The position numbers and the translations under genes are program-made. From contig JAJZAT010000005.1 of assembly GCA_021799275.1 (NCBI GenBank), positions 57,993 to 121,992 on the forward strand: 64,000 nt of DNA, read 5' to 3'. The stretch comes from Bacillota bacterium (GTDB taxonomy: Bacteria; Bacillota; Sulfobacillia; JAJZYS01; JAJYTV01). Positions 14,561-22,715 of this stretch are shown here, in pieces (within the stretch, counting starts at the first letter, position 1; each line of letters starts with the position of its first letter). The notes beneath the pieces were generated by a model. It had not been told where the DNA came from. It was given only the letters and a program-made list of their open reading frames with translations, and made no database searches.

Positions 14561-16660
14561 ATGGCGGCCGGCAAAGGCAGGCACCGGGCGCGTCGCGCCT
14601 TCAGCGGGATTCGCTATCTCCTCGCCGCGCTGACACTGTTCGTCGGGCTCTTCATCACCGCGGGGCTCGGCGCCTTCGTCATGCCCCTGCCCTCCTCCGC
14701 CACCATCGCACCGACGCTCGTCTATGACCGCACGGGCCAGCTGATCGGCACCCTCTCGCCCCAGAGCCGCATGCCCGTCTCGTACCGCCAGCTGCCGACG
14801 TCCCTGCAGGACGCCATCGTCGCCACGGAGGACAAGACCTTCTGGACCAACATCGGCGTCAACCCGACGTCGATCCTGCGCGCCGCCCTCGTGGACATCA
14901 CCCATGGCACCATCGTCGAAGGCGGTTCCACCCTGACGCAGGAGCTCGCGAAAAACCTCTTTCTGACAGAGGAGCAGACATTCTCGCGCAAGTTCGCGGA
15001 GGTCTTCCTCGCCCTCAGGCTCACGGCGACCTTCCCCAAGCGCGACATCCTCACGATGTACTTCAACACCGTCTACTTCGGCGAAGGCGCCTGGGGTATC
15101 GGGGAGGCGTCCCGCACCTACTTCGGCATCGCGCCCCAGCAGCTCAGCCTCGCGCAGTCTGCCCTGCTCGCGGGCCTCGTCGCGGCGCCGAGCGCCTACG
15201 ACCCCTACCACTACCCGAGCCTGGCGCGCTCGCGCCGCGCCTGGGTCCTGTACCGCATGGAGTCCATGGGCTACATCACGAAGGCCGAGGAGCAGGCCGC
15301 AGCCAGCGCGCCGCTGAACCTCGCGGGGTCGGCGAACTCGGCCCCGGTCGCCCCCTACGCCTTCGAGGCGACGCTGCAGGAGCTGCAGGCCAAAGACCCG
15401 AGCCTCGCCCAGGACCTGCCGCTCGGCGGCTACAAGATCTATACGACGCTTGATCTCCACGACCAGCTCTCGGCGGACCAAGCCGTGGCGAACGCCATGC
15501 CGCCGGTTTCGAGCACCTGGCAAGGCGCGCCGGAACCGGAGGGAGCCCTCGTCTCCCTCGACCCCAGGAGCGGCGGCGTCAGGGCGCTCGTCGGCGGACG
15601 CGACGCGCAGACCGCCCCCTTCGACCGCGCGGTGGACGCCTACCGCCAGGTGGGCTCGACGTTCAAGCCCTTCCTCTACACGACGCTCCTCGAGACCAAG
15701 CACTACACCGCGGCCTCGATCATGAGCGACAGCCCGGTCTCGTTCGTCGGCGTCGACGGCCAGCGCTACTACCCGCGCAACGCCGGCGGGGAAGTGGCGG
15801 GGCCGATCCCGGTGCGCCGGGCGCTCGCCATCTCGGACAACGTCATCGCGATCAAGTGGGCGGACATGCTGGGACCCCAGGCGATCATGAACACGGCCAA
15901 GGCTTTCGGCATCCCGGGGCCCCTGCCGAACAACCTGACGATCACCCTCGGCTCCGCCTCGATCTCGCCGATCGAGCTGGCGCAGGCCTACCAGGCCTTC
16001 GCGAACGGCGGCGTCTGGCACGACGCGCACATCGTGAACCGTGTCGTCGGGCCGTCGGGCCGCGTCGTCTACCGGGCCAAGGTGACGTCGCACAGGGCCA
16101 CCTCGCCGCAGGTGGCGTACGTCATGACGAAACTGATGGAGGCCGTCTTCAACCCCGGTGGCACGGGCTATGGCCTCTCGCAGAACCTGAACTTCCCCGT
16201 CGCCGGCAAGACCGGCACGACGAACAACCTCGTCGACGGCTGGTTCGCCGGCTACTCGTCGCGCCTCGTCACCGTGGTCTGGGTGGGAAACGACGAGCCG
16301 AACCGCTCGAACCCCGGCCAGGGCGCGGCGACGGCCGGCCCCGTCTGGAGCGACTACATGGCTCTCGCGGAGAACGGCAATCCTCCCCCGGACTTTAGGC
16401 GCCCGCCTGGCGTCGTGTCCGTGCCGATGTCGACGCTCGACGGCATGCTGCCGAACCCGACGGAACCCTCCTACTACGAGTGGTTCCTGCGCGGTACGCA
16501 GCCGAAGGCGATCTCGCCGATCCAGTACAGCGGCCCCTGGACGCTCTGGCCCAAGAACCCGGGGACATGGTATTACGCCTACCATGGGCCGAGTGGCCAC
16601 AATCCGCTGTGGGTGAAGCTGATGGGCTTCCCGAAGGGCGCGGGCGGGGGCGGCGGCTAG
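14561..16660 (+). CDS. Class A penicillin-binding protein (transglycosylase/transpeptidase)
   Basis: Bifunctional peptidoglycan synthase, 699 residues. The ATG at 14561 has AAAGG seven bases upstream; longer starts lack this. One membrane anchor at about 17-40, outside C-terminus. Glycosyltransferase family 51 domain with catalytic ATEDKTFW (Glu90), EGGSTLTQELAKNLFL, and KRDILTMYFNTVYFG. Transpeptidase domain with nucleophile motif GSTFKPF (Ser366), SDN in AISDNVIA, and KTGTTNN. The tail is Gly-rich. Acts outside the membrane in wall synthesis. A monofunctional relative is at 23258-24007. Divergent from the ferredoxin reductase gene with a 283-base spacer. Confidence 0.96.
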   Translation: MAAGKGRHRARRAFSGIRYLLAALTLFVGLFITAGLGAFVMPLPSSATIAPTLVYDRTGQLIGTLSPQSRMPVSYRQLPTSLQDAIVATEDKTFWTNIGVNPTSILRAALVDITHGTIVEGGSTLTQELAKNLFLTEEQTFSRKFAEVFLALRLTATFPKRDILTMYFNTVYFGEGAWGIGEASRTYFGIAPQQLSLAQSALLAGLVAAPSAYDPYHYPSLARSRRAWVLYRMESMGYITKAEEQAAASAPLNLAGSANSAPVAPYAFEATLQELQAKDPSLAQDLPLGGYKIYTTLDLHDQLSADQAVANAMPPVSSTWQGAPEPEGALVSLDPRSGGVRALVGGRDAQTAPFDRAVDAYRQVGSTFKPFLYTTLLETKHYTAASIMSDSPVSFVGVDGQRYYPRNAGGEVAGPIPVRRALAISDNVIAIKWADMLGPQAIMNTAKAFGIPGPLPNNLTITLGSASISPIELAQAYQAFANGGVWHDAHIVNRVVGPSGRVVYRAKVTSHRATSPQVAYVMTKLMEAVFNPGGTGYGLSQNLNFPVAGKTGTTNNLVDGWFAGYSSRLVTVVWVGNDEPNRSNPGQGAATAGPVWSDYMALAENGNPPPDFRRPPGVVSVPMSTLDGMLPNPTEPSYYEWFLRGTQPKAISPIQYSGPWTLWPKNPGTWYYAYHGPSGHNPLWVKLMGFPKGAGGGGG

Positions 16661-16673
16661 GGAGAGCTGCCGT

Positions 16674-17243
16674 CTAGCGCCGCGCCTTCACCGTCCAAGC
16701 CCTACGGCCGCCGGATGTCCCCTCGAGCTTGAAGCCGGCCTCGCCCAGGAGGCGCTGCACCTCGCTCGGCGTGCGCCTGTCGGGATCGCCAAACTGCTCC
16801 GTCACCGACACGAGGCCGCCAGGTCGCAGGACCCTATGCAACTCGGAGAGACCGCCCTGGGCATCCGGCAGCTCCCCAAGTACCGCCACAAGCAAGGCTG
16901 CGTCAAACTGTCCGGACCTGAAGGGCGGGCGCATGGCGTCGCCCTCGACGTAGCGCACGTTGTGGACGCCCTCTCGCTCGAGACGTTCCCGGGCCATGGC
17001 CAGCATCTCGGGCTGGATGTCGAGGAGCCACAGGGTGCCCTCCGGGATGCCGCGCGCGATCTCGACGCTGTAGTATCCGGGACCCGGCCCGATCTCGAGC
17101 ACCTCGGCATCGCGCGGCAAGGAAAGGTTCCGCCTCAGTGCCGCGGGTGAAAGGATCAGCCCTCGCAGCGGGTGCAAGAGATGTCGTGCCCGGGTGTAGG
17201 GCATCGGCCCCGCCCCGTGCCCATGATGACCTGGCATGTCCAA
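16674..17243 (-). CDS. Class I SAM-dependent methyltransferase
   Basis: 189 residues from TTG 17243 (GGAGGAGG four bases upstream; an ATG two codons later is possible). The SAM-binding fold is clear: motif I EVLEIGPGPGYYSVEIA, acidic strand WLLDIQPEML, VEGDAMRPPF, and FDAALLVAVLGELPD, then LHRVLRPGGLVSVTE. Relatives are annotated as UbiE-like or arsenite-type methyltransferases, but there are no conserved Cys residues, so arsenite methylation is unlikely. The N-terminal MDMPGHHGHG is His-rich. Substrate unknown. Convergent with the penicillin-binding protein gene, 13 bases apart. Confidence 0.88.
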   Translation of the reverse strand: MDMPGHHGHGAGPMPYTRARHLLHPLRGLILSPAALRRNLSLPRDAEVLEIGPGPGYYSVEIARGIPEGTLWLLDIQPEMLAMARERLEREGVHNVRYVEGDAMRPPFRSGQFDAALLVAVLGELPDAQGGLSELHRVLRPGGLVSVTEQFGDPDRRTPSEVQRLLGEAGFKLEGTSGGRRAWTVKARR

Positions 17244-17351
17244 AACGCCTCCTCCGGCTCAGTCTGGCCGAGGGCGGCGCCGTTCGCCATTGGTCCCGGG
17301 AGCAGTCTTCCCGCTAGGCGGGCGGTCCGTCCCGGGCGGCCACCGCCGTTG

Positions 17352-17598
17352 TCACCACCAGTGGTGCTGGCGGAGCGGCCGTGCTTTTTGAAACCCGTAC
17401 CGCTCGAACATGGCGATCGGGCCTTGTACCTGTTGGGTAGCGACCTTGGCACCTCGCGCCCGTCGAACCTCTCGGGACGGCCCTCGACCACGCCGCCGTG
17501 TCGTACCCTCCCGCAACCGCCGCCCCTTCGCCGCTGTGCCGCGCTGCGACCTGCATGAGGTCCGGCCAGGTCCCCTTGTCCAGAGGTCTTGCCTCCAA
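17352..17598 (-). pseudogene. Decayed GNAT-family acetyltransferase gene
   Basis: Three minus-strand frames hold consecutive pieces of one GNAT family. An N-terminal piece reads LEARPLDKGTWPDLMQVAAR. Another frame has VEGRPERFDGREVPRSLPN, the counterpart of the family's 'VExYPEDxxGRxVSGSFL'. A third ends MFERYGFQKARPLRQHHWW and a stop at 17352-17354, matching 'MFERxGFxxxRxLGKNHWVV'. The middle with the acetyl-CoA loop is missing. So the gene has an internal deletion and at least two frameshifts. It lies upstream of the riboswitch-controlled gene, on the other strand. Confidence 0.65.
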
Positions 17599-17729
17599 GC
17601 CCCCTATGGCGACCCCTCCGCCAAGGGCAATGTCGAGCTGACCCCGGAAGTTCCCCACAGCCGTGGCGGTCCTGCCGACTCGCCGCAGCCGGCAACCTGA
17701 GTAGAGCGGGTGCGTGGCGCCCGCATCTA

Positions 17730-17758
17730 TTGCATGGTTCAGGCAATTATGCTTAGAT
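17730..17758 (+). promoter_or_regulatory. Candidate promoter for the riboswitch-controlled gene
   Basis: TTGCAT (17730-17735) and TTAGAT (17753-17758) are separated by 17 bases in a local AT-rich patch, resembling sigma-A -35 and -10 elements. Transcription would start near 17765, just before the GEMM-I aptamer. Confidence 0.5.
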
Positions 17759-17772
17759 CTAGCCAACACTCC

Positions 17773-17861
17773 GCGTGCCAAGGGCAAACCCGGTGAAAGC
17801 CGGGGACGCAAAGCCACGGGTCTATGGCGCAATGCGCTACGACAGCCGGGCCGCCATGCAA
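17773..17861 (+). ncRNA. Cyclic-di-GMP-I (GEMM-I) riboswitch
   Basis: The conserved core is present in order: AGGGCAAACC, a P2 stem CCCGG-TGAAAG-CCGGG with GAAA tetraloop, GGACGCAAAGCCACGGGTCT, a P3 stem (TGGCGC-AAT-GCGCTA), and GACAGCCGGGCCGCC. These match the GEMM-I consensus (GGGCAAACC, GACGCAAAGCC, CGGGnCU, AnAGCCGGG). It is followed within 20 bases by an intrinsic terminator and then by the start of a secreted-protein gene at 17947. That arrangement indicates transcriptional control by c-di-GMP. An active-looking diguanylate cyclase is at 47661-48680. Confidence 0.93.
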
Positions 17862-17878
17862 GGACGACGAAGACGTGT

Positions 17879-17910
17879 CGCGGCATGGCGTATGGGCCTG
17901 CCGCGTTTTT
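17879..17910 (+). terminator. Intrinsic terminator, riboswitch expression platform
   Basis: CGCGGCA (17879-17885) pairs with TGCCGCG (17899-17905), followed by TTTTT. It sits between the GEMM-I aptamer and the gene at 17947, so ligand binding presumably decides between this hairpin and read-through. The direction of control (on or off) cannot be fixed by eye. Confidence 0.85.
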
Positions 17911-17946
17911 ACGTAGGCGCGGAGATTACGGTCAGGGGGAGTTCTC

Positions 17947-19023
17947 ATGGCGAGGAATCGGGCACTCGTCGGCGCGACGGTCGGGATCCTTGCGGGAGTG
18001 CTGTCGCTGGCGCCATCCGCGCTCGCCGACGGCCCCGGCGGCAGCGGAGCGGTGACAGGGACGGTGACGAGCTTCACGTTGCCAGGTTCGAGCACGTCAT
18101 CGAGCAGCGGCGACGGGTCCATCGGCATCAGCGAGGCGAACGGTGCGACGGAGACCATCGCCATCACCCCCGCCACCACCATCGACATGCCTGCCGGCGT
18201 GCTGGCGGGGCTGCTGAGCGGCGCCGCGTCGACGCAGCAGGTCACCGTGGCGGTCTCCGGCACAGCGTCGGCGCCCGTCGCCCGTGAGATCCGCGCTGGC
18301 AAAGGCGGAGACCAGGGCAGCGGCGCAGGGCCAAGGGGCGAAAGCTACCGCGGCGTCATCAGCGCGGTGAGCGGCACCACCATCACGATCGGCCAATACA
18401 CACTCACCTTTGCGTCCGGCGTCCGCGTCAGCTATGGTGATCGCAAGCTGACGACGGCGGAGATTCCGACCGGTGTCAGCGCAAAGGTCTCGCTCGACCA
18501 CAGCGGCAACGTCACAAAGGTCCAGCTGCTCGCGGATCCCAGCGTGCCGAAGGGCGAGGCCGTCGCGGGCCGGATCACGGCCGTTTCTTCGACGAGCGTC
18601 ACGATCGGCCAGTACACCCTCGCGCTGTCTCCGAAGGCCGCCATCAAGTACCACGACTTCAGCCTCTCCGCATCGCAGATCCCGACCGGAGTCGAGGCGA
18701 GGGCGCAGATCGGCAAGGACCTCACCGTGGGCAAGATCATTCTCGTGACCGATCCGAACCTGCCGCCTTCGAAGGAACTCCACGGCGCCGTGACCGCCGT
18801 GGGCACCGGAACGATCTCGCTCGACGGCTACACGCTGGGCGTCGACCCGAGCGCGGCCATCGCGTACCAGGGGACGGCGTACACGCTCGCAAGCGTCCAG
18901 TCCGGTTGGGACGTCGCCGTCCGCCTGAACAATAGCGGCGCGGTCATCGCGATCAAGATCATGCAGGGGCCGCAGCAGTCGTCTTCCCAGGGCAGCGCGG
19001 GGTCTTCGCAAAGCGGCGACTGA
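17947..19023 (+). CDS. Secreted repeat protein under c-di-GMP riboswitch control
   Basis: 358 residues, ATG 17947 with GGGGGAG upstream. Signal peptide about 1-27 (ends SALA-DG). Three or four repeats of roughly 65-75 residues follow, each with (G/A)xI(S/T)AVSxTx(I/V)TIGQYTL, a strand pair and a (I/V)PTGV(S/E)A segment. This resembles the DUF5666-type beta-rich repeat also seen in the C-terminal half of the SLH protein at 33287-34804. The C-terminus is Ser/Gln-rich. No catalytic motif and no wall anchor are seen. Its link to c-di-GMP suggests a role in matrix or attachment; this is inference. Confidence 0.85.
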   Translation: MARNRALVGATVGILAGVLSLAPSALADGPGGSGAVTGTVTSFTLPGSSTSSSSGDGSIGISEANGATETIAITPATTIDMPAGVLAGLLSGAASTQQVTVAVSGTASAPVAREIRAGKGGDQGSGAGPRGESYRGVISAVSGTTITIGQYTLTFASGVRVSYGDRKLTTAEIPTGVSAKVSLDHSGNVTKVQLLADPSVPKGEAVAGRITAVSSTSVTIGQYTLALSPKAAIKYHDFSLSASQIPTGVEARAQIGKDLTVGKIILVTDPNLPPSKELHGAVTAVGTGTISLDGYTLGVDPSAAIAYQGTAYTLASVQSGWDVAVRLNNSGAVIAIKIMQGPQQSSSQGSAGSSQSGD

Positions 19024-19102
19024 TCAACCGGTCTCGGCTTGGCGGCGCCAACTCCATGCGAACGCTGCAAGAGCCGAGCCCCAGAACGCGGGAGGTATCG
19101 TT

Positions 19103-19522
19103 TTGCGGCAGCAGCGCGTGTTCATCGACCACATCGACCAGCGCGTGCGCTCTACGCGCGAAGCGATGCCGTTCTACGACGCCTTCATGGCGGCCCTCGG
19201 CATGCGCCGCATCACAGGCGACGACCAGGAGGACTGGGTGGGCTACGCCTACGAGGAGCAGGACGCCGACGGCCCGACCCCCACGCCGTTCTTCGGCCTG
19301 ATTCCATCACCTGGCCACCGCCCCGACGAGACCAGGATCGCCTTCTGGGCCGAAACGCGGTCCGACGTGGACCGCATCGCGGACGCCGTGCGGCTTGCCG
19401 GCGCCGGGGCCGTCGAGGGTCCGGAGCTCTGCGAGGAGTACGGCCCGACCTACTACGCGGTGTTCTTCGAGGACCCGGGGGGAAACCGCTTCGAGGTCTG
19501 CTGCAGGCACCAGTCCGAATAG
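19103..19522 (+). CDS. VOC-family (glyoxalase/dioxygenase-like) protein
   Basis: 139 residues, TTG start 19103 with GGGAGG six bases upstream. One vicinal-oxygen-chelate module: N-terminal IDHIDQRV with a metal-ligand-type His, MPFYDAFMAALGM, then RIAFWAETRSDVDRIADAVRLAG and a C-terminal YYAVFFEDPGGNRFEVCC with the usual metal-ligand Glu. These dimeric proteins use a divalent metal in isomerase, dioxygenase or antibiotic-binding roles. The substrate cannot be told from sequence. Confidence 0.85.
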   Translation: MRQQRVFIDHIDQRVRSTREAMPFYDAFMAALGMRRITGDDQEDWVGYAYEEQDADGPTPTPFFGLIPSPGHRPDETRIAFWAETRSDVDRIADAVRLAGAGAVEGPELCEEYGPTYYAVFFEDPGGNRFEVCCRHQSE

Positions 19523-19551
19523 GGGGAGTCTCGCAGCCCGGCAACGCGAAG

Positions 19552-19582
19552 GAGCCCGCGGCCCCATGGGGGTCGCGGGCTC
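19552..19582. terminator. Bidirectional terminator hairpin
   Basis: GAGCCCGCG (19552-19560) pairs with CGCGGGCTC (19574-19582) between the convergent VOC and transporter genes. Confidence 0.7.
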
Positions 19583-19596
19583 TCTGGCGCAAGCGG

Positions 19597-20523
19597 TCAG
19601 TCGTCGCCGACCTGCCCGGCCTGTACCTGCTCTTTTGGCGTACGTGCCGGCAGCATGGTGCCCAGCCCGCCTCCCACCACCAGCACACCGCCGAGCAGCT
19701 GAAGCGGACCGAGCCCCTCCGCAAGCAGCAGGGCCGATAGGAGCACCGTGACGACCGGTTCGAGCATGCTGAGGATCGACGCCCGCGCGGCGCCGATGCG
19801 TTCGAGGCCAGCCAGGAAGGAAAAGATGGCGAGGGCCCCAGGGATGAGCCCGATCAGGGCGGCGTAGAGGTAGCCGTCGAAGGTGAAGCGCCGGAAGTCC
19901 AGGCCACCGAGCACAAGACCGGCCACGGTCAGCGTGACGACGGCGGAAAGCGCGATGTGCGCCGCCGCGACGATCGGGTCGCTGCGCGCCAGCACCTGCT
20001 GGCCGAAGAGGATATACGTGGAGTAGACCGCGGCGGCGCCAAGCGCGAGCAACGCTCCGAGCCAGGAGAAGCGTCCACCGACACCAAGCACCAGGAGCAG
20101 GCCGATCGAGGCCGCGATGAGGCCCAGGACGCCCGCGCGCTGGATGGTGCCGCGGCGCAGGACGGCCGAGAGGATTACGACCAGCACGGGATAGACGTAG
20201 AGAAACAGCGCCGCGAGCGCGGGCGACCCCAGGCGCACGGCCTGCAGGAAGAGTACAGACTGCAGGGCGTAGAGGATGCCGCCGAGGATCCAGAGGTGCC
20301 AGACGCGCTGAGGCCAAAGCGGCAGGCGCCGTCGCCAGACGACCGTCCAGAGTACGGCCGCGGCGAGCGCGAAGCGCAGCACCACAAGGCCGAGGACGCT
20401 GGCGCCGCCACGGTAGGCGTAGGTGGCGAAGATCGCCATGGTGCCAAAGGAGGCCGCTGAGACGGCGACGAGGATGAAGCCGAGGATCTCCCGCGAGCCA
20501 ACCGAGTGGCCACCGCCAGGCAC
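19597..20523 (-). CDS. EamA/DMT-family transporter
   Basis: 308 residues with about ten hydrophobic segments arranged as two EamA repeats of five helices. The first begins EILGFILVAVSAASFGTMAI and the second around SWLGALLALGAAAVYSTYIL. Typical repeat-end signatures are present: ALFLYVYPVLVVILSAVLRR and ASILSMLEPVVTVLLSALLL. GTG start at 20523. These inner-membrane proteins export small metabolites or amino acids. The substrate is unknown and the gene stands alone. Confidence 0.9.
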   Translation of the reverse strand: MPGGGHSVGSREILGFILVAVSAASFGTMAIFATYAYRGGASVLGLVVLRFALAAAVLWTVVWRRRLPLWPQRVWHLWILGGILYALQSVLFLQAVRLGSPALAALFLYVYPVLVVILSAVLRRGTIQRAGVLGLIAASIGLLLVLGVGGRFSWLGALLALGAAAVYSTYILFGQQVLARSDPIVAAAHIALSAVVTLTVAGLVLGGLDFRRFTFDGYLYAALIGLIPGALAIFSFLAGLERIGAARASILSMLEPVVTVLLSALLLAEGLGPLQLLGGVLVVGGGLGTMLPARTPKEQVQAGQVGDD

Positions 20524-20791
20524 AGCCTACCATCCCCTCAGCATCCGGACGCCGCACCGGCGGGCATCGCCCGGGCGTTACTGCTCAGAATACGGTAGCG
20601 GGCTGCGCCCGGCTAGAGCCGTCTTGGCAGGATCGGGAGGCTGTCGCTGCGAGGGCGCAATGCCGCGTAGGCGGCGGTCACAGGGGGACTCGCGAGCTCA
20701 CCACCCGTTTCGCCACAACCCTGTACTTCGCAGGGCTGCAGCAACGGTCCATCGACAGCCGCATAAGCCTTGGCATGCAAAAGCATTTCAC

Positions 20792-20834
20792 GCATACTTT
20801 TTCGAGGAGATATGTGCCTCCTCCTTGCGTATGC
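20792..20834. promoter_or_regulatory. Nested inverted repeats before the AbrB/PIN operon
   Basis: GCATAC (20792-20797) pairs with GTATGC (20829-20834), and within it GAGGAG (20804-20809) pairs with CTCCTC (20818-20823). A -10-like TACAAT overlaps the right edge. Nested operators of this type fit autorepression by an AbrB-family antitoxin. The rest of the 340-base gap from 20524 shows no gene. Confidence 0.4.
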
Positions 20835-20874
20835 TACAATGTGGAAAGAGAGTTGATGGCAGGTGAAGGCTGCG

Positions 20875-21153
20875 ATGGGGTTCGGCAGGTTGCAAGCACG
20901 AGGTCAGGTTACCGTGCCCCTCGGGATCCGGCGCGCGGCGGGCATGGGGCCGGGCGACACCATCCTGTTCCAGGTGGTCGAACCTGGTCGCTTTCTGGGC
21001 ATTGCGTTGCCTAGGCACCTGTCCATGACGGACGTGGTCGCCAGATTCGGCGCCCAGGGTACCCTGGATCCAGCCATTTGGGATGAAGCTCACGAGGACA
21101 TGGTCCGAGATGTTCTCCATGACAAATTTGAGAAAGGCGGCAAGCATGATTGA
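20875..21153 (+). CDS. AbrB/MazE-like antitoxin
   Basis: 92 residues from ATG 20875 (GAAGG five bases upstream; an in-frame GTG at 20863 is the alternative). N-terminal swapped-hairpin DNA-binding motif LQARGQVTVPLGIRRAAGMG, then PGDTILFQVVEPGRF. The C-terminal part (WDEAHEDMVRDVLHDKFEKG) is the likely toxin-binding tail. The stop TGA overlaps the TTG start of the PIN toxin gene. Together they form a VapBC-like type II module, the second one in this window. Confidence 0.85.
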   Translation: MGFGRLQARGQVTVPLGIRRAAGMGPGDTILFQVVEPGRFLGIALPRHLSMTDVVARFGAQGTLDPAIWDEAHEDMVRDVLHDKFEKGGKHD

Positions 21154-21584
21154 GCGGGAAGCAGTTCGACTTCGGCTGGCTTGACGCCAACATCTTTATC
21201 CATCCCCTGTTCACGAGCGATCCGCACCGCCCTGGCTGCATGGCGGTTCTCGACGCAATCCTACAGGGCCGAGCAACAGGAAGGCTTGATGCGGTAACCT
21301 TGCACGAGTTGACCTACGCCCTTCCTCGGGCCCTGCCGCGCCGCTTCGCAACGCGCCAGGACGTGTATGCCTATCTGATGGGCTACTTGACATGCGAGAC
21401 ACTGCAATGCGATGACAAGGAAGCCCTGATGGAAACGCTGCGGCTGTGGGTCGAAGCGGCTCCCCGCTTTGGGGACGCAGGCCTCCTGGCGCTGGCAAGA
21501 ACACGCGACATGCCTGTCTGCACGGTCAACGGCAAAGACTTCCCAGGCGCCCGCAACACCTACGACGCGCAGGTTGGTGGCTGA
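21150..21584 (+). CDS. PIN-domain toxin (VapC-like RNase)
   Basis: 144 residues starting at TTG 21150, overlapping the antitoxin stop (TTGA). PIN-domain metal-binding acidic residues are recognisable: Asp in WLDANIFIHPL, Glu in TLHELTYAL, Asp in FGDAGLLALA, and the C-terminal TVNGKDF. VapC toxins cleave tRNA or rRNA when released from the antitoxin. Base composition is less GC-rich than the flanking genes, consistent with a mobile module. Confidence 0.87.
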   Translation: MSGKQFDFGWLDANIFIHPLFTSDPHRPGCMAVLDAILQGRATGRLDAVTLHELTYALPRALPRRFATRQDVYAYLMGYLTCETLQCDDKEALMETLRLWVEAAPRFGDAGLLALARTRDMPVCTVNGKDFPGARNTYDAQVGG

Positions 21585-21647
21585 TCTCTCGAGACAGGTG
21601 TCGAGGCAGCCGGGGAGAGCTACCTGCTCGCTTGCCCTTCGAAATCC

Positions 21648-21678
21648 GTCAGCCTCCGGAAGAACTCCGGAGGCTGAC
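21648..21678. terminator. Bidirectional 13-bp hairpin
   Basis: GTCAGCCTCCGGA (21648-21660) is perfectly complementary to TCCGGAGGCTGAC (21666-21678) with loop AGAAC. It lies between the convergent PIN toxin and fabH genes and would stop both. Confidence 0.75.
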
Positions 21679-21727
21679 GCCTAGATGCGGCCCATCTGCG
21701 CCGGTTCGTGGATGCAGCACCTCGTAT

Positions 21728-22714
21728 CTACCAGCGCAGCAGCGTCGCTCCCCAGGTGAGGCCTGTGCCGAACGCCACCATCAGTACGACGTCGCCCTTC
21801 TTCAGCTTGCCTCGCTCCCTCGCCTCCGTGAGCGCCAGCGGAATGGACGCGGACGAGGTGTTGCCGTAGCGCTGCACGTTCGTATAGACCTTCTCCATGG
21901 GCAGGCCGAGCTGTTCCGCGATGTAGGTGATGATGCGCAGGTTGGCCTGGTGCGGCACCAGGAGGTTGACGTCGTCGAGCTCGAGCCCCGAGTCCGCGAG
22001 CACCTGCTTCGCGATCGCCGCCATGTTGCGCGTGGCGTGCTTGAACGTCTCGCGCCCGTTCATCTTGAAGTAGTGCATGCCCTCGTCCACCGTGTGGTGG
22101 CTGGCCGGGTTACGCGATCCGCCGCCCGGGATGTAGAGCAGTTCCGCCTTCGTGCCGTCGCTCGCGATGCGCGTGGCGAGGATGCCGCTCTCGTCCTCCG
22201 CCGGCCCGAGTACCACGGCACCGGCCGAGTCGCCCAGCAGGACGCAGGTGGCGCGATCGGTCCAGTCCAGGGTGCGGGAGAGCACCTCGCCGCCGATCAA
22301 GAGAATCCGCTTGTAGGCGCCTGAACGGATAAGTCCCTGGGCGAGGTTCAGCCCATAGAGGAAGCCGGTGCAGCCGGCTGCGATGTCGAAGGCAGCGGCG
22401 TTCTTGAGGCCGAGATTCGCCTGGACGAAGCAGGCGGTCGCGGGGAAGGGCATGTCACCCGTGACGGAGGCACAAATGAGGAGATCGATGTCCTCCGCCG
22501 TAAGGCCGGCGTCCTGGATGGCCCGGCGTCCCGCCTGGGTGGCGAGGTCCGAGGAGGCCTCGTCGTCGGCCGCGATGTGGCGCTCCGAGATGCCCGTGCG
22601 TTCGACGATCCACTCATCGCTCGTGTCGACCATCTTCTCGAGGTCTTGGTTCGTCAGGACCTTCTCGGGCGAGTAGGCCCCGATGCCGAGGACGCGCGCG
22701 CGCGTAGCCTCCAT
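21728..22714 (-). CDS. fabH: 3-oxoacyl-ACP synthase III
   Basis: Condenses acyl-CoA with malonyl-ACP to begin fatty acid synthesis. 328 residues from the ATG at 22714, which follows AGGAGG; the longer frame lacks a binding site. Catalytic triad visible: Cys115 in AAGCTGFLYG, His255 in VPHQANLRI, Asn285 in YGNTSSASIP. N-terminal ARVLGIGAYSPEKVLTN and DEWIVERTGI are typical. It starts one base after the stop of the PAP2 phosphatase gene, so it closes an operon of envelope genes. It is separate from any other fab genes, so it may be a specialised or additional copy. Confidence 0.96.
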   Translation of the reverse strand: MEATRARVLGIGAYSPEKVLTNQDLEKMVDTSDEWIVERTGISERHIAADDEASSDLATQAGRRAIQDAGLTAEDIDLLICASVTGDMPFPATACFVQANLGLKNAAAFDIAAGCTGFLYGLNLAQGLIRSGAYKRILLIGGEVLSRTLDWTDRATCVLLGDSAGAVVLGPAEDESGILATRIASDGTKAELLYIPGGGSRNPASHHTVDEGMHYFKMNGRETFKHATRNMAAIAKQVLADSGLELDDVNLLVPHQANLRIITYIAEQLGLPMEKVYTNVQRYGNTSSASIPLALTEARERGKLKKGDVVLMVAFGTGLTWGATLLRW

Positions 22715-22715
22715 G

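Noticed and set aside
14426..16600. A 724-codon minus-strand frame antisense to the penicillin-binding protein gene
   Set aside because: Composition is typical of an antisense shadow (Arg, Val, Gly, His repeats), and the plus-strand gene has all catalytic motifs.
17156..17886. Overlapping 190-196-codon minus-strand frames as intact genes
   Set aside because: They contain scattered GNAT pieces in different frames and run through the riboswitch on the opposite strand, so a pseudogene explains them better.
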